Of a stretch of 49,245 bases of DNA, positions 34,284-43,129 are shown one piece after another (position 1 is the first letter of the stretch; every line of letters starts with the position of its first letter). The DNA lies in NCBI GenBank assembly GCA_963170125.1, contig CAUJFI010000065.1, positions 1 through 49,245 of the forward strand, given 5' to 3'. Under the pieces are notes generated by a model. The model was not told where the DNA came from. It worked only from the letters and a program-made list of their open reading frames with translations, and searched no databases. This DNA comes from Deinococcota bacterium. GTDB taxonomy: Bacteria > Deinococcota > Deinococci > Deinococcales > Trueperaceae. The position numbers and the translations under genes are program-made.

Positions 34284-34688
34284 TCAGACGTTGAAACCGA
34301 ACATGCGCATCTGCTTCTTGCCGTCGTCCGTCATCTTGGCCGGGCTCCACGGCGGCGACCAGACGAAGTCGACGCTCACGGAGTTCACCCCGTCGACCTT
34401 CATCGCCGCCAGCTCCGTGTCCGATTGGATCAGGTCCTGCACGGGGCAGCCCATGCTCGTCAGGGTCATCTCGATGCTCACGTTCCCTTGCCCGTCGATC
34501 TCGAGGTCGTACACCAGGCCGAGGTCGACGATGTTGACGGGGATCTCGGGGTCGTGAACGACCTTGAGGGCTTCCAGGACCTGCGCGCGTAGCGCCTCGT
34601 TGCCGGAGGCCTGGTCCGGGTTCACGGCCTGCCCAACCCCCTCGCCGGCCCCGACCGGGGCGGCGGTAGTCTCGTCGCTGCTCTTCAT
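34284..34688 (-). CDS. Iron-sulfur assembly protein of the SufT/MIP18 (DUF59) family
   Basis: This 134-aa protein has the DUF59 domain (LEALKVVHDPEIPVNIVDLG, LTSMGCPVQDLIQ with the conserved Cys, FVWSPPWSPAKMTDDGKKQM). The family includes SufT, PaaD and the CIA factor MIP18, which help mature Fe-S proteins. The first 30 residues are variable. ATG 34688 is favoured over the upstream start because TAACTT stands 7 nt before it. The client could include the serine dehydratase or the U32 protein here, as an inference only. Confidence 0.88.
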   Translation of the reverse strand: MKSSDETTAAPVGAGEGVGQAVNPDQASGNEALRAQVLEALKVVHDPEIPVNIVDLGLVYDLEIDGQGNVSIEMTLTSMGCPVQDLIQSDTELAAMKVDGVNSVSVDFVWSPPWSPAKMTDDGKKQMRMFGFNV

Positions 34689-34701
34689 ACCCGTGAAGTT
34701 A
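34689..34701 (-). promoter_or_regulatory. Leaderless-type -10 box for the SufT-like gene
   Basis: TAACTT (34701-34696) stands 7 nt before ATG 34688. Confidence 0.5.
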
Positions 34702-34811
34702 GCAGAACGGCGTGCGCCGCGCCGTAGCCTCATGGTCGGAACGCGGGCACGAGCGGCGGCTCGGGGGCGGCGGCTCCGCCGCATGCCGGGGCCGGAGTTC
34801 GCTGCCCAGCA

Positions 34812-35873
34812 TCACCAGTTCGCGAAGCGGTCGCGGTAGACGACCCACGCGAACGTCAGCGCCACGAGCGTGCTGAGGAGGCTGGTGCCGCCGTACGAGA
34901 CGAGCGGCAGCGTGATACCCGTGACGGGCGCCACCCCCAACGTCACGCCCACGTTGACGAGCACCTGGAAGCCGATGAGGACCACCACCCCGGTGATGAG
35001 GAGCTGGTCGCGCTCGAACGGACATTCGGCGGCCATGGCGAGGAGCCGCCAGAAGAGCAGGCCGTAGAGCACGAGCAGGGCGACGGAGGCGACGAAGCCC
35101 CCCTCCTCGGCGAGGACCGGGAAGATGAAGTCCGTCTGGCGGTAAGGGATGAAGCCTAGCTGCGACTGGGTGCCGGCGCGGTACCCCTTGCCCAGGAGGC
35201 CGCCCGACCCTACGGCGATGGTGGACTGGATGACCTGGTAACCCGTGCCTTGCGGGTCGCGGTACGGGTCGACGAACGAGACGAGGCGCTCGACCTGGTG
35301 AGGCTTCAGGTTCGGGAGCACGAGGGTTGGTACCGCGATGCCGACGAGGAGCACGCCGAGGACGAGGTGACGCCACGGCAGCCCCCGGACGAGGACGACG
35401 CCCGCCGTGATGGCGACGAGCACCAGCGCGCTACCGAGGTCGGGCTCGATCAGGACGAGGCCGATGGGCGGTAGGGCCAACGCCGCTACTCGCACGTAGT
35501 CCTGCAGTCGCCGGATGGGGCGCTCGTGGAGGCTCTGGGCGAGAACGAGGATGAGCGCCAGCTTGGCAAGCTCCGACGGTTGGAAACCGGGGAGCGGACC
35601 AAGGTAGAGCCAGGACTTCGCGCCGTTGACCTCCGTGCCTACCAGGAAAGTGAGGGCGAGGAGACCAAGGCTGGCCACGTAGACGTACGGGGTGAGCCGC
35701 AGGACCCTGTTCTTACCGGCCCACAGGGTCGTCCCTATCACGACGACGCTCGCGCCGAGGAAGACGACCTGGCGCATGAACTCGTCGCTCGGGGCGGCGC
35801 TGAAGAGCGTGAAGAGCCCGACCGTGATTATCAGCAGGGTGACGAACGGTAGGGCGAGGTCGACTCTCGTCAC
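34812..35873 (-). CDS. rodA: SEDS peptidoglycan glycosyltransferase RodA
   Basis: This 353-aa polytopic membrane protein polymerises lipid II for cell elongation with a class B PBP. It shows GAKSWLYLGPLPGFQPSELA (the catalytic loop of SEDS proteins), LIEPDLGSALVL (the essential Asp region), TDFIFPVLAEEGGF and TGITLPLVSYGGTSLL. About ten helices are present. GTG 35873 overlaps the stop of the upstream vWA gene (GTGA) and gives the right N-terminus. A TAGGCT lies 7 nt upstream, inside that gene. Confidence 0.94.
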   Translation of the reverse strand: MTRVDLALPFVTLLIITVGLFTLFSAAPSDEFMRQVVFLGASVVVIGTTLWAGKNRVLRLTPYVYVASLGLLALTFLVGTEVNGAKSWLYLGPLPGFQPSELAKLALILVLAQSLHERPIRRLQDYVRVAALALPPIGLVLIEPDLGSALVLVAITAGVVLVRGLPWRHLVLGVLLVGIAVPTLVLPNLKPHQVERLVSFVDPYRDPQGTGYQVIQSTIAVGSGGLLGKGYRAGTQSQLGFIPYRQTDFIFPVLAEEGGFVASVALLVLYGLLFWRLLAMAAECPFERDQLLITGVVVLIGFQVLVNVGVTLGVAPVTGITLPLVSYGGTSLLSTLVALTFAWVVYRDRFANW

Positions 35874-37735
35874 GCCCGCCAGCCTACCAACCGTCTGCGG
35901 GTGCCCGCACGGGCACCGACGTTGCGCGAACCGGCGTAGAGCCACCACTCGGCCAGCAGGGCGGCGAGTGCCACGGCGATCAGGCCGATCACGAGGGGGG
36001 TGGGCGCCGTTCCGACGCCGCGCTCCTCGTCCAGCGCTCCCGATGCGCCTTCCACCGCGCCGGCGGCGCCCTGTTCCACGGCGGCGGCGTCGGTGGCGCC
36101 GAAGGCCGCGGCGCCGCCGAGGCGCGACTCGTCGGGGGCCAGCAGCGAGGCCAGCGCCACCGCGGCCCCGCGCGTTGACGGGCTCACCGAGGCGGTCGGG
36201 GAACCAGACTCCGCGCCGGCGCCGAGCGGGTAGACGCCGGGCTCGAGGACGACCTCGCCGCCGGGCAAGGCCTCGCCGAGGCGCACCCGGGGCGTCACGT
36301 CGAGGGAGCCGACCCAGTTGGCGAGCAGCGCCGGGAAGGCGGGGCGCAGCACGAGGTCCGACTGGCTCGGGTGGAAGGCGAACTGAAGTACCGCTCCCGC
36401 CTCCGTGCGTCGGGTGCGCAGCAGCGAGGTGAGGTCGTCGGCCCTGGCGAGGACGCCCCAGGGCGCGCTCGCCGAGCCGGTCTCGGACGCGCCGTGGCCA
36501 TCGGTCGCCTCCGGCGGTATCGGCCTGTCGGGCGCGGCCTCCCAACTCGGGCGCTGGGGGTCGAGCCCGACGAGCGCGTCGTGCAGGTCGACGAAGCGCA
36601 TGACGTCGGCCGCGCGGTCGAAGTCGCGCACGACGTGGTAGACGGGGACCTGGGCCGGCGGCTGGAGCAAGAGGTAGTTGCCGGGCGGGAGCGCGGCGAT
36701 GGCCGCCTCGTCGGGCAGGTGGCGGGTGAGCACGTGCAGGTCGGCGGGCCGGCCGACCGCGTCGACGGCGCCGTACACGGCGACCCCCGGCACGGCGTTG
36801 AGGGCGCGCAACAGTGGAGCGTAGAGGTCGTCGGTGACGACCGTCAGGGCCCGGCGCCCGGCGAAGGCCACGTCGTCGAGCGGCAGCGCGTCGCCTACCG
36901 GGGCCAGGATGCGAGCCTCGAGCACACCCTCCCCCTCGGCGACATCGGTAAGCAGCGGGAACGTGACCGCGGCCGTGCCTCCGCCCGGCACGAGGAGCGT
37001 GCTCCGGGCGAGCTCCACCCCGCCGCCGAAGAGCCCGACCGTGGCCTCCGCCGGCCGGCGGCCGCTCGCGACGAGCGCGACGAACGCCTCGCCCACCCCG
37101 ACGTCGAACGCGCTGATGCCGACGTTGTCCGGGTCGGCCGACTCGGCGGCCGCGACGACCACGACCTGCGCCGTGCCGAGGGCGACCTGACGGTCGGTGT
37201 ACACGAGGACCTCCGCGCCGGGCAGGAGGCTCGTGCCGAGGTCGACGGCGGCGAGGAGGTCCGCCGACGCGTCACCCGCCCGCAACGAGGCCAAGGCGGC
37301 CGCGCGCTCCCCTTCGTCGGCCGCCAGGGGCGCGAGCAGGCGCGGCGCCAGGCCGGCGCGGACGAGCGCGACGGGTCCGCTCGTCCTGAGCCGGCCGCGG
37401 GCGGCGTCCACCGCCGCGTCTAGGCGCGCGCCGCCCTCGAAGCGTGCCGCCATGCTGGCGGAAGCGTCGATCACCACGACGAGGGCGCCGGACTCCGCGC
37501 CCTTCAGGTACGGCCCGGCCAGCCCGACGGCCGCGGCCGCCACGAACAGGAGTTGCAACGCCAGGAGCCAGCTCGGCGAGAAGCGGCGCCTGCGCGCGAC
37601 GCTCGCCTGGGCCCTACGCCAGAGGAACAGGGCCGACACGTCGCGCCGCCTGCGGCGCGCCCGCAGGAAGTGCAGGGCGACGACCACGGGCAGCAGCGCG
37701 AGTAGCCAGAGCGCCTGGGGGACGAGGAACGCCAT
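35870..37735 (-). CDS. BatA/vWA-domain membrane protein
   Basis: This 621-aa protein has an N-terminal BatA-type module: a membrane helix (VPQALWLLALLPVVVALHFL), an Arg-rich loop, and a second helix about residues 57-78. A vWA domain follows with the MIDAS start VVVIDASASMAARF (DxSxS), then beta-rich repeats. A further membrane helix is near the C-terminus (PLVIGLIAVALAALLAEWWL). Relatives sit with MoxR ATPases and function in envelope stress or chaperoning; no moxR gene lies here. It starts at ATG 37735 and is followed with overlap by rodA. Confidence 0.85.
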   Translation of the reverse strand: MAFLVPQALWLLALLPVVVALHFLRARRRRRDVSALFLWRRAQASVARRRRFSPSWLLALQLLFVAAAAVGLAGPYLKGAESGALVVVIDASASMAARFEGGARLDAAVDAARGRLRTSGPVALVRAGLAPRLLAPLAADEGERAAALASLRAGDASADLLAAVDLGTSLLPGAEVLVYTDRQVALGTAQVVVVAAAESADPDNVGISAFDVGVGEAFVALVASGRRPAEATVGLFGGGVELARSTLLVPGGGTAAVTFPLLTDVAEGEGVLEARILAPVGDALPLDDVAFAGRRALTVVTDDLYAPLLRALNAVPGVAVYGAVDAVGRPADLHVLTRHLPDEAAIAALPPGNYLLLQPPAQVPVYHVVRDFDRAADVMRFVDLHDALVGLDPQRPSWEAAPDRPIPPEATDGHGASETGSASAPWGVLARADDLTSLLRTRRTEAGAVLQFAFHPSQSDLVLRPAFPALLANWVGSLDVTPRVRLGEALPGGEVVLEPGVYPLGAGAESGSPTASVSPSTRGAAVALASLLAPDESRLGGAAAFGATDAAAVEQGAAGAVEGASGALDEERGVGTAPTPLVIGLIAVALAALLAEWWLYAGSRNVGARAGTRRRLVGWRA

Positions 37736-37749
37736 CGACGTGCAGTCTA
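37736..37749 (-). promoter_or_regulatory. Leaderless-type -10 box for the vWA-rodA unit
   Basis: TAGACT (37749-37744) stands 8 nt before ATG 37735. The remaining 37750-37841 between this and the carboxylase gene shows nothing. Confidence 0.5.
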
Positions 37750-37841
37750 GCGGCTAACCGCGGCGGGTCGTGCCGCCCGCTAGGCATACGCCTAGCGTCG
37801 CTCGGCCCCGACCCCGGCGACGGGCCCGCGAGCCCGGCTCC

Positions 37842-39614
37842 CTAGGTCTGGAACACGCCGAGGCGCATCTCGCCGGCCTGCGTGTCAGTGGCGCAGGCGT
37901 CGAGCGCGCGGATCAGCCTGGCACGCAACTCGTCCGGCAGCACGACCTCGTCGACCCACAGCCGGGCGGCGCCGTAGCGGATGTCGAGGGCGGCGGCGTA
38001 GTCGGCCTTGACGCGCTCGTACAGCTCCGCGAGGGCGGTGTCGTCCGGTTCTGCGCCGGAGCGCGCGAGGCGCGCGGCCTGGATGTCCATGATCGTCTTG
38101 GCGGCCTGCTGGGCGCCCATCACGCTGTAGCGGGCGCTCGGCAGGGCGAAGATGAAGCGCGGGGCGTACGCCTTGCCGCTCATGGCGTAGTGACCAGCCC
38201 CGTACGAGCCGCCCATGATGACGCTGATGCGCGGCACGACGCTGTTGCTCACCGCGCTCACGAGCTTGGCGCCGCGCCGGATGATCCCTTCCTGCTCGCT
38301 CTCGCGGCCCACCATGAAACCGTTGACGTCGTGGAAGAAGACGATGGGCACGCCGGCCTGGTTGCAGTCGAGCACGAACCGGGCCGCCTTGTCGGCGGCG
38401 TCGGCGTAGATCACTCCCCCCACCTCCAGGCGGCCGGAACGCTTGACGACGAGCTTCTGGTTGGCCACGACACCGACGGCGTAACCGCCGATCCGCCCCC
38501 AGCCGGTAACGAGGGTCGGTCCGTAGTCGCGCTTGAACTCGTCCAGCTCCGAGCCGTCGAGCAGGCGCGCGAGCACCTGTCTGACGTCGTAGGTCTGCGT
38601 GCCGCCGTCGACCGGGAGGATGCCCGTCAGCTCGTCCCCGTCGAAGCGCGGCGCGACCGCGGCCTTGCGCCCCGCCGCCCACGGCGCCAACGGCCGCACC
38701 GCGTACGTCGCGGCGAGGCGTCTCAGGCGCCAGATGGCGCGTTCATCGTCCGGCTCCTTGAAGTCGACCGTGCCGGAGATGTCGGAGTGCATGGCGGCAC
38801 CGCCAAGCTCCTCGCTCTCGACCTGCTGGCCGATGGCGGCGCGCACGAGCGCCGGGCCCGCCAGGTAGAGGCCGGAGCCTTCCGTCATGACGAGCGTGTC
38901 GCACATGACCGGCAGGTAGGCGCCGCCCGCCACGCAGTTGCCCATGATGGCGGCGAGCTGCGGGATGCCGGCCGCGCTCATCCTGGCGTTCAGGTAGAAC
39001 ACGCGGCCGAAGTCGTCTTGATCGGGGAAGATCTCGTCCTGCATGGGCAGGTACACGCCCGCGGAGTCGACGAGGTAGACGGTCGGGATGCGGTTCTCGT
39101 ACGCGATCGTCTGGGCGCGGATTACCTTCTTGGCCGTTATCGGGAAGAACGCGCCGGCCTTCACCGTCGCGTCGTTGGCGATGACCATCCAATCGCGCCC
39201 GGCCACCTTGCCGATGCCGGTGACCACGCCGCCGGCCGGCGCGCCGCCCTCATCGGCGTACATGCCGAACCCGGCGAAGGTCATGAGCTCGTCGAACCCC
39301 GCACCCTCGTCGAGGAGGCGCGCGATGCGCTCGCGGGCCGTCAGGCGACCCTTCGCGTGCTGCCTGGCCGCAGCCGCGAGGCCCCCGCCCAGGGCGACCG
39401 CGCCGCGCTGCGCGCTCAGACGCTCCCGCTCCGCGGCCCACGCGCGCCTGTTCGTGTGGAAGGGCGCCGCGCGGCGCTTCTCGAGCGCGATGCCCTCGCC
39501 CAGCCCGGCGCGGCCGTCCGGCCCGGCGCCGCCCTGCAAGCGCCCCTCCGGTCCGTCTCCATCGGGACGGCGCCCGGCGGAACGCTGCCCGGCGGAACGC
39601 CGGCTCGCGCTCAC
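37842..39614 (-). CDS. Acyl-CoA carboxylase, carboxyltransferase (beta) subunit
   Basis: This 590-aa crotonase-fold carboxyltransferase moves CO2 from carboxybiotin to an acyl-CoA. Core blocks: KGRLTARERIARLLDEG, YLVDSAGVYLPMQDEIFPDQ (3-methylcrotonyl/geranyl-CoA type), GNCVAGGAYLPVMCDTL, VFFHDVNGFMVG and GGSYGAGHYAMSGKAY. The sequence is closest in feel to methylcrotonyl-CoA carboxylase (leucine degradation), but propionyl- or acetyl-CoA specificity cannot be excluded. The biotin carboxylase partner is not here. The first about 55 residues are low-complexity Gly/Arg/Asp and lack a better start; ATG 39614 overlaps the cupin stop (ATGA). Confidence 0.88.
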   Translation of the reverse strand: MSASRRSAGQRSAGRRPDGDGPEGRLQGGAGPDGRAGLGEGIALEKRRAAPFHTNRRAWAAERERLSAQRGAVALGGGLAAAARQHAKGRLTARERIARLLDEGAGFDELMTFAGFGMYADEGGAPAGGVVTGIGKVAGRDWMVIANDATVKAGAFFPITAKKVIRAQTIAYENRIPTVYLVDSAGVYLPMQDEIFPDQDDFGRVFYLNARMSAAGIPQLAAIMGNCVAGGAYLPVMCDTLVMTEGSGLYLAGPALVRAAIGQQVESEELGGAAMHSDISGTVDFKEPDDERAIWRLRRLAATYAVRPLAPWAAGRKAAVAPRFDGDELTGILPVDGGTQTYDVRQVLARLLDGSELDEFKRDYGPTLVTGWGRIGGYAVGVVANQKLVVKRSGRLEVGGVIYADAADKAARFVLDCNQAGVPIVFFHDVNGFMVGRESEQEGIIRRGAKLVSAVSNSVVPRISVIMGGSYGAGHYAMSGKAYAPRFIFALPSARYSVMGAQQAAKTIMDIQAARLARSGAEPDDTALAELYERVKADYAAALDIRYGAARLWVDEVVLPDELRARLIRALDACATDTQAGEMRLGVFQT

Positions 39615-39919
39615 CGCGCCGAGGTCGCGAGCACCACCAACAGACCGCCGCCCGCGTTCTCGAGCGCGTGCTCGGTGTGCGCCGCGAGGCTCAGGAGCTT
39701 GCCCTTGCCGAGGCGGGTCGTCGCGCCCCCCGAGCGCACGAGCGCCTCGCCTTCCAGGACCTGGTAGACGACGCTCCCGGCCGGGCTGCTCGGCTCATCG
39801 CCTTGCCCGGCCTCGAAGCAGATGAGCTCCACGAGCAGCTCCGCCTCCTCCACCAAGGTCCGGCGCTGCACGGATTCGAGTGAGAAGCGCCTGGCTCCGC
39901 TGATCGTTACCGTCTTCAC
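39611..39919 (-). CDS. Small single-domain cupin protein
   Basis: This 102-aa cupin starts at GTG 39919, with GGGAGG 5 nt upstream. The barrel strands read VVYQVLEGEALVRSGG and LLSLAAHTEHALENAGGG. Motif 1 has no metal-binding His pair and motif 2 keeps only His residues in AHTEHA, so metal binding is uncertain. It is co-transcribed with the carboxylase gene through an ATGA overlap. Function is unknown; it could be a regulator or sensor. Confidence 0.8.
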   Translation of the reverse strand: MKTVTISGARRFSLESVQRRTLVEEAELLVELICFEAGQGDEPSSPAGSVVYQVLEGEALVRSGGATTRLGKGKLLSLAAHTEHALENAGGGLLVVLATSAR

Positions 39920-40408
39920 GTTCGCCTCCCAGGACGATGGTGCTAGCGAATCTCTCGGAGCTAGCGTACTACCTGGGCGCCACTTCGCGGTCTTCCGCTG
40001 GCCAGAGCATGTGGCAATAGGGGCAAGGTCTGTGGATAACCTGGCGGTCTTGACAAGCACCCGTTCCGACTGGTAGGGCGGGGCGGCTTCGGGACAACCG
40101 CGAGAGATACCGTCAGGGACGCGAACTTCGCAAACATCTCGTGCCCATCGGGCGGCTGGCGAAGGCCCGGTTCCGCGCTCGCCGCTTGTCCACAAGCCTG
40201 TGGAGAACAGGGCCTCTTTGTGGATAACTCCGTTAGCCCGATGAACACGGGGCGAGGGGCCAAGACGGCGCTCCTCAGGTCCAACCACTGCATGCGCCCT
40301 GGCGCCGTATGCACCGACCGCGCGCCCGCGAGGCCGCGCGGAGAGCAGCCGCTCGCGCCGGTACGCCACGGCATCGACCGCGCGCACGGGCGGGCGCTCT
40401 GGCGACCG
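39920..40408. promoter_or_regulatory. Gene-free 489 bp with four DnaA-box-like 9-mers
   Basis: No credible ORF is present. Four matches to the DnaA box (TTATCCACA / TGTGGATAA) occur: TGTGGATAA 40031-40039 and 40219-40227 (perfect), TTGTCCACA 40186-40194 and TGTGGAGAA 40199-40207 (one mismatch each). Three of them fall within 42 bp. A TTGACA (40050-40055), an 18-nt gap and TAGGGC resemble a plus-strand promoter with no gene after it. A GCTAGC pair flanks the leader of the cupin gene (39942-39966). No AT-rich unwinding element is evident. It could be an origin, a DnaA-titrating site or a regulatory region. Confidence 0.6.
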
Positions 40409-41071
40409 TTAGACGGGGGCGGCGCTCGCGCACTTGGCCGCCGCCACGAAGGCCCTGACGGCCTCCGGGTCCTTGACGCCGGGGCGCGCCTCCACCCCGC
40501 TCGCCACGTCGACGGCGTACGGTTCGAGGGTCCGCACCGCCGCGGCGACGTTGTCGGCCGTCAGGCCGCCGGCGAGCACGAGCCGCGGCCAGGCGCGCCA
40601 GGCCGGGGCGGCGGCGTCCCAGGCGAACGCGAGGCCGGAACCGGGTATGGCGGCGTCGAGCAGGACGGCGTCCGCTCCGTAGTCGGCGAGGTCGGCGGGC
40701 GTGAGCCCGGGGCTGAAGGGGAGCGCGCGCAGGACCTTAGTGGCCTTGGCCACCTCGCTGGCGTATGCGGCGGACTCGCCGCCGTGGAGCTGGACGCCGG
40801 TGAGCCGCAGGCCGCGGGCCAGGCCGACGACCTCCGCGAGGTCGGCGTCGACGAACACGCCGATCCGCGCTATGAACGGGCCGAGCGCCGAGCAGACTTC
40901 CGCCGCCACCTCTGGCGTCACCCGCCGCCTCGAGCCCGGAGCGAAGATCAGGCCGACGGCGTCCGCCCCCGCCGCCTCGGCCACCAGGGCGTCGGCGACG
41001 GACGTGATGCCGCAGACCTTCACCCGCACCGGCACCCCGCTCCCGACCGCGCGCTCGGCCACGCTCACCAC
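40409..41071 (-). CDS. trpF: Phosphoribosylanthranilate isomerase
   Basis: This 220-aa TIM barrel is the third step of tryptophan synthesis, the Amadori rearrangement of PRA to CdRP. Signatures: VRVKVCGITSVADALVAEAA (catalytic Cys in KVCG), AVGLIFAPGSRRRV, GVQLHGGES, VLLDAAIPGSGLAFAW (catalytic Asp) and LAGGLTADNV with VDVASGVEARPGVKD for phosphate binding. It starts at GTG 41071, overlapping the yraN stop by 7 nt, so it ends the ribosome-assembly cluster. No other trp gene is near. Confidence 0.95.
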   Translation of the reverse strand: MVSVAERAVGSGVPVRVKVCGITSVADALVAEAAGADAVGLIFAPGSRRRVTPEVAAEVCSALGPFIARIGVFVDADLAEVVGLARGLRLTGVQLHGGESAAYASEVAKATKVLRALPFSPGLTPADLADYGADAVLLDAAIPGSGLAFAWDAAAPAWRAWPRLVLAGGLTADNVAAAVRTLEPYAVDVASGVEARPGVKDPEAVRAFVAAAKCASAAPV

Positions 41072-41424
41072 CCCACGTCGCGGACGTGCTGGAGGCTGTA
41101 ATCGCGCTCGTCCCCAAGCAGGAAGACGGCGTCGAGGCGCAGCCGCGCGCCGGCCCCGCCACCGGCCGCGTGCGCGTAGTGCGTGGCGGCGTGCCTCAGC
41201 CGCCGGAGCTTGCGGGCGTCGATGGCCTCGAGCGGGTGCCCGAAGCGCACGTCCTTGCGCTGCTTGACCTCGACCACGACGATGACGGACCCGTCCTCCA
41301 TGACGAGGTCGAGCTCGCCGCCGCGCGAACGGTAGTTGCTGGCCAGGTGGCGGTAGCCGAGCCTCTCGAGGTGATCACGCGCCGCCGCCTCGGCCCAATG
41401 CCGCTCGGGGCGCGCGCCGTTCAT
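41065..41424 (-). CDS. UPF0102 family endonuclease-like protein (YraN)
   Basis: This 119-aa protein of the YraN family has a restriction-endonuclease-like fold. It contains HWAEAAARDHLERLGYRHLA, then GGELDLVMEDGSVIVVVEVK with the PD-(D/E)xK acidic and Lys residues (E, D and ExK). RKDVRFGHPLEAIDARKLRR follows. ATG 41424 overlaps the rsfS stop (ATGA). The biological role is unproven; members may process DNA. Confidence 0.88.
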   Translation of the reverse strand: MNGARPERHWAEAAARDHLERLGYRHLASNYRSRGGELDLVMEDGSVIVVVEVKQRKDVRFGHPLEAIDARKLRRLRHAATHYAHAAGGGAGARLRLDAVFLLGDERDYSLQHVRDVGW

Positions 41425-41831
41425 CTGCTCGGCGCCACTTCCACGCGCTCGGCGTCGGCCCAGAGGCCCTCGAGGTCGTAGAAGTCGCGGGCCTCCGGGC
41501 TCATCAGGTGAACGACGACCGGGCCGTAGTCGATGAGCACCCAACGCTCGGACGGTCCCTCGACGCCTCGCGCCAGCCGGCCCTCCGCCTTGCAGCGCAT
41601 GAGCACTTCCTCCTCCAACGCCCTGAGCTGGAGGCTGGACTCGCCGCTCGCCACGATGAAGCAGTCGAGCGTATCGGATACGCTCCGCAGGTCGAGGACG
41701 CTGATGTCGACCGCCCGCTTGTCGTCGAGCGCGTCGACTATCGTCTGCACGCCTTCTGGCAGGCCCTCGGCCTCCCGATGCTGTTCTCTCGTCAAGATCC
41801 CTCCGGCGGCTGCCCGCCTGGCACTTGTCAT
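41421..41831 (-). CDS. rsfS: Ribosomal silencing factor RsfS
   Basis: This 136-aa protein binds L14 (uL14) and blocks 30S-50S joining under starvation. Family blocks: IVDALDDKRAVDISVLDLRS, DCFIVASGESSLQLRALEEE, GRLARGVEGPSERWVLIDYG and VVHLMSPEARDFYDLEGLW. It overlaps the LCP gene stop by 4 nt (ATGA). Confidence 0.95.
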   Translation of the reverse strand: MTSARRAAAGGILTREQHREAEGLPEGVQTIVDALDDKRAVDISVLDLRSVSDTLDCFIVASGESSLQLRALEEEVLMRCKAEGRLARGVEGPSERWVLIDYGPVVVHLMSPEARDFYDLEGLWADAERVEVAPSR

Positions 41832-43129
41832 TCGCCAGCGGCGACGCTGGCCACGGTCGAGTCGGTCCCCATGGACGTCCTGGCGATGGCGTCAGCGCCG
41901 AGCACGAGCTCGAGCTGCACCGGGCGCCGCTGGACGGGCTGGAAGCGGTCGATCTGCTGCTTGCCGACGTTGAGCATGTCGGCGTAGTAGCCGGCGTCCC
42001 CCCACGAGGCGAGCGTGGCGAGGAGGCGCGTGGGCGACTGGTCGCCCGCCGAGCCGGTGCGCGTGATGATGTTGGCCTCGCTAACGCCGAGGGCCAGGAG
42101 GTGGTCGACGTACCATTCGAGCGCCCCGGGCTGGCCGCTGCTGTCCGTCACGAGGAGCGTGGCGTCGGGCGCCGCCTCGAACGTGCGGGCCTCGCCGCCG
42201 AACGTGGCGGCCATGAAGGCGTTGACGGCCGCGGGATCGTGGTACACGACCCCGGGGACGCCCCCCTCCTTCTCGTAGTTGGGCAGGGTGGCGGTGTTGG
42301 CCAGGACGAGACCGCCCACCCGCTGGACCAGCTCGCGCGCGATGGCGACGGTCGCGTTCGTCTCGACGTCGCTGAAGAACGTGTCCATCAACTCCGGCAC
42401 CTTCGTGACGGCGCGCACGTTCAGCTCCTTCACCTTCTGGAGCAGCGCGTACGCGAGCCGCTTGACGTTGTCGATCCTGTCGATGTCGCCGCGCAGCGAG
42501 TGGCGGAAGCGGACGAACTTGGCGGCGTCCTCGCCGGTCATGAGGCGGGGGCCGGCCGCGAAATGGATGTGCAGGTTGCCGGCGTTGTCGTCGTAGTCCA
42601 TGCGGTACGGCACGTCGACCACCACGCCGCCGAGGGCGTCGACGAGGTTCTGGAAGATGTCGAGCTTGATGATCACGTAGTAGTCGATAGGGACCCCGAG
42701 GATGGCCTCGACGTGCTCCAGGAGCCCTTGAGCCCCGTACCAGGCGTACATGGAGTTGATCCTGGCGACCTCGGCCGGCAACCAGAGGTCGCGGGGGATG
42801 GCGACGACCGAGATGTCGTCGCCCTGGATGTCGACGTAGAGGATGGTGTCCGTAAGCGTGCCCTCGGTCCCGTGGTAGCCGCGGAAGTTCCAGGCGACGA
42901 TCTCCCCGTCGGCCCCGTACACGGGCGTGGAGGTGCCGTTGTAGACGACATCGCGCCCCGCGACCAGGAAGCTGGCGTGGAACTCGTCGTCCTTGAGGCC
43001 GATCAGGCGGCGCTGATCGTCGCTGAGGGCCTTGCGGTCGACGTCGCGCGTGAGCCAGTAGCCCGCCAACCCGACGACCGCCACCAGGATGCCGAGGAGC
43101 GAGAGCAGGCGTGCCCGTCTACGCGTCAT
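41828..43129 (-). CDS. LytR-CpsA-Psr (LCP) family cell-wall polymer ligase
   Basis: This 433-aa protein has one N-terminal membrane helix (about 8-26), so the catalytic part is periplasmic. The LCP domain reads TEGTLTDTILYVDIQGDDIS (the R/x-TDT motif), VVAIPRDLWLP (the IPRD motif), INSMYAWYGAQGLLEHVEAI and VRFRHSLRGDIDRIDNVKRL, with the conserved Arg residues. A LytR_C-like domain fills the last about 110 residues. LCP enzymes attach secondary polymers to peptidoglycan; here the acceptor could be the SLH-binding polymer. It overlaps yqeK by 11 nt. Confidence 0.92.
   Translation of the reverse strand: MTRRRARLLSLLGILVAVVGLAGYWLTRDVDRKALSDDQRRLIGLKDDEFHASFLVAGRDVVYNGTSTPVYGADGEIVAWNFRGYHGTEGTLTDTILYVDIQGDDISVVAIPRDLWLPAEVARINSMYAWYGAQGLLEHVEAILGVPIDYYVIIKLDIFQNLVDALGGVVVDVPYRMDYDDNAGNLHIHFAAGPRLMTGEDAAKFVRFRHSLRGDIDRIDNVKRLAYALLQKVKELNVRAVTKVPELMDTFFSDVETNATVAIARELVQRVGGLVLANTATLPNYEKEGGVPGVVYHDPAAVNAFMAATFGGEARTFEAAPDATLLVTDSSGQPGALEWYVDHLLALGVSEANIITRTGSAGDQSPTRLLATLASWGDAGYYADMLNVGKQQIDRFQPVQRRPVQLELVLGADAIARTSMGTDSTVASVAAGE

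Noticed and set aside
39961..40374. Minus-strand 137-codon frame in the DnaA-box region
   Set aside because: Its composition is unlike neighbouring proteins, it has no ribosome-binding site or -10 box, and it runs through the DnaA boxes.
39920..40408. Calling this stretch oriC outright
   Set aside because: DnaA boxes alone are not enough; no unwinding element, dnaA or strand switch is seen, so it is listed as a candidate only.
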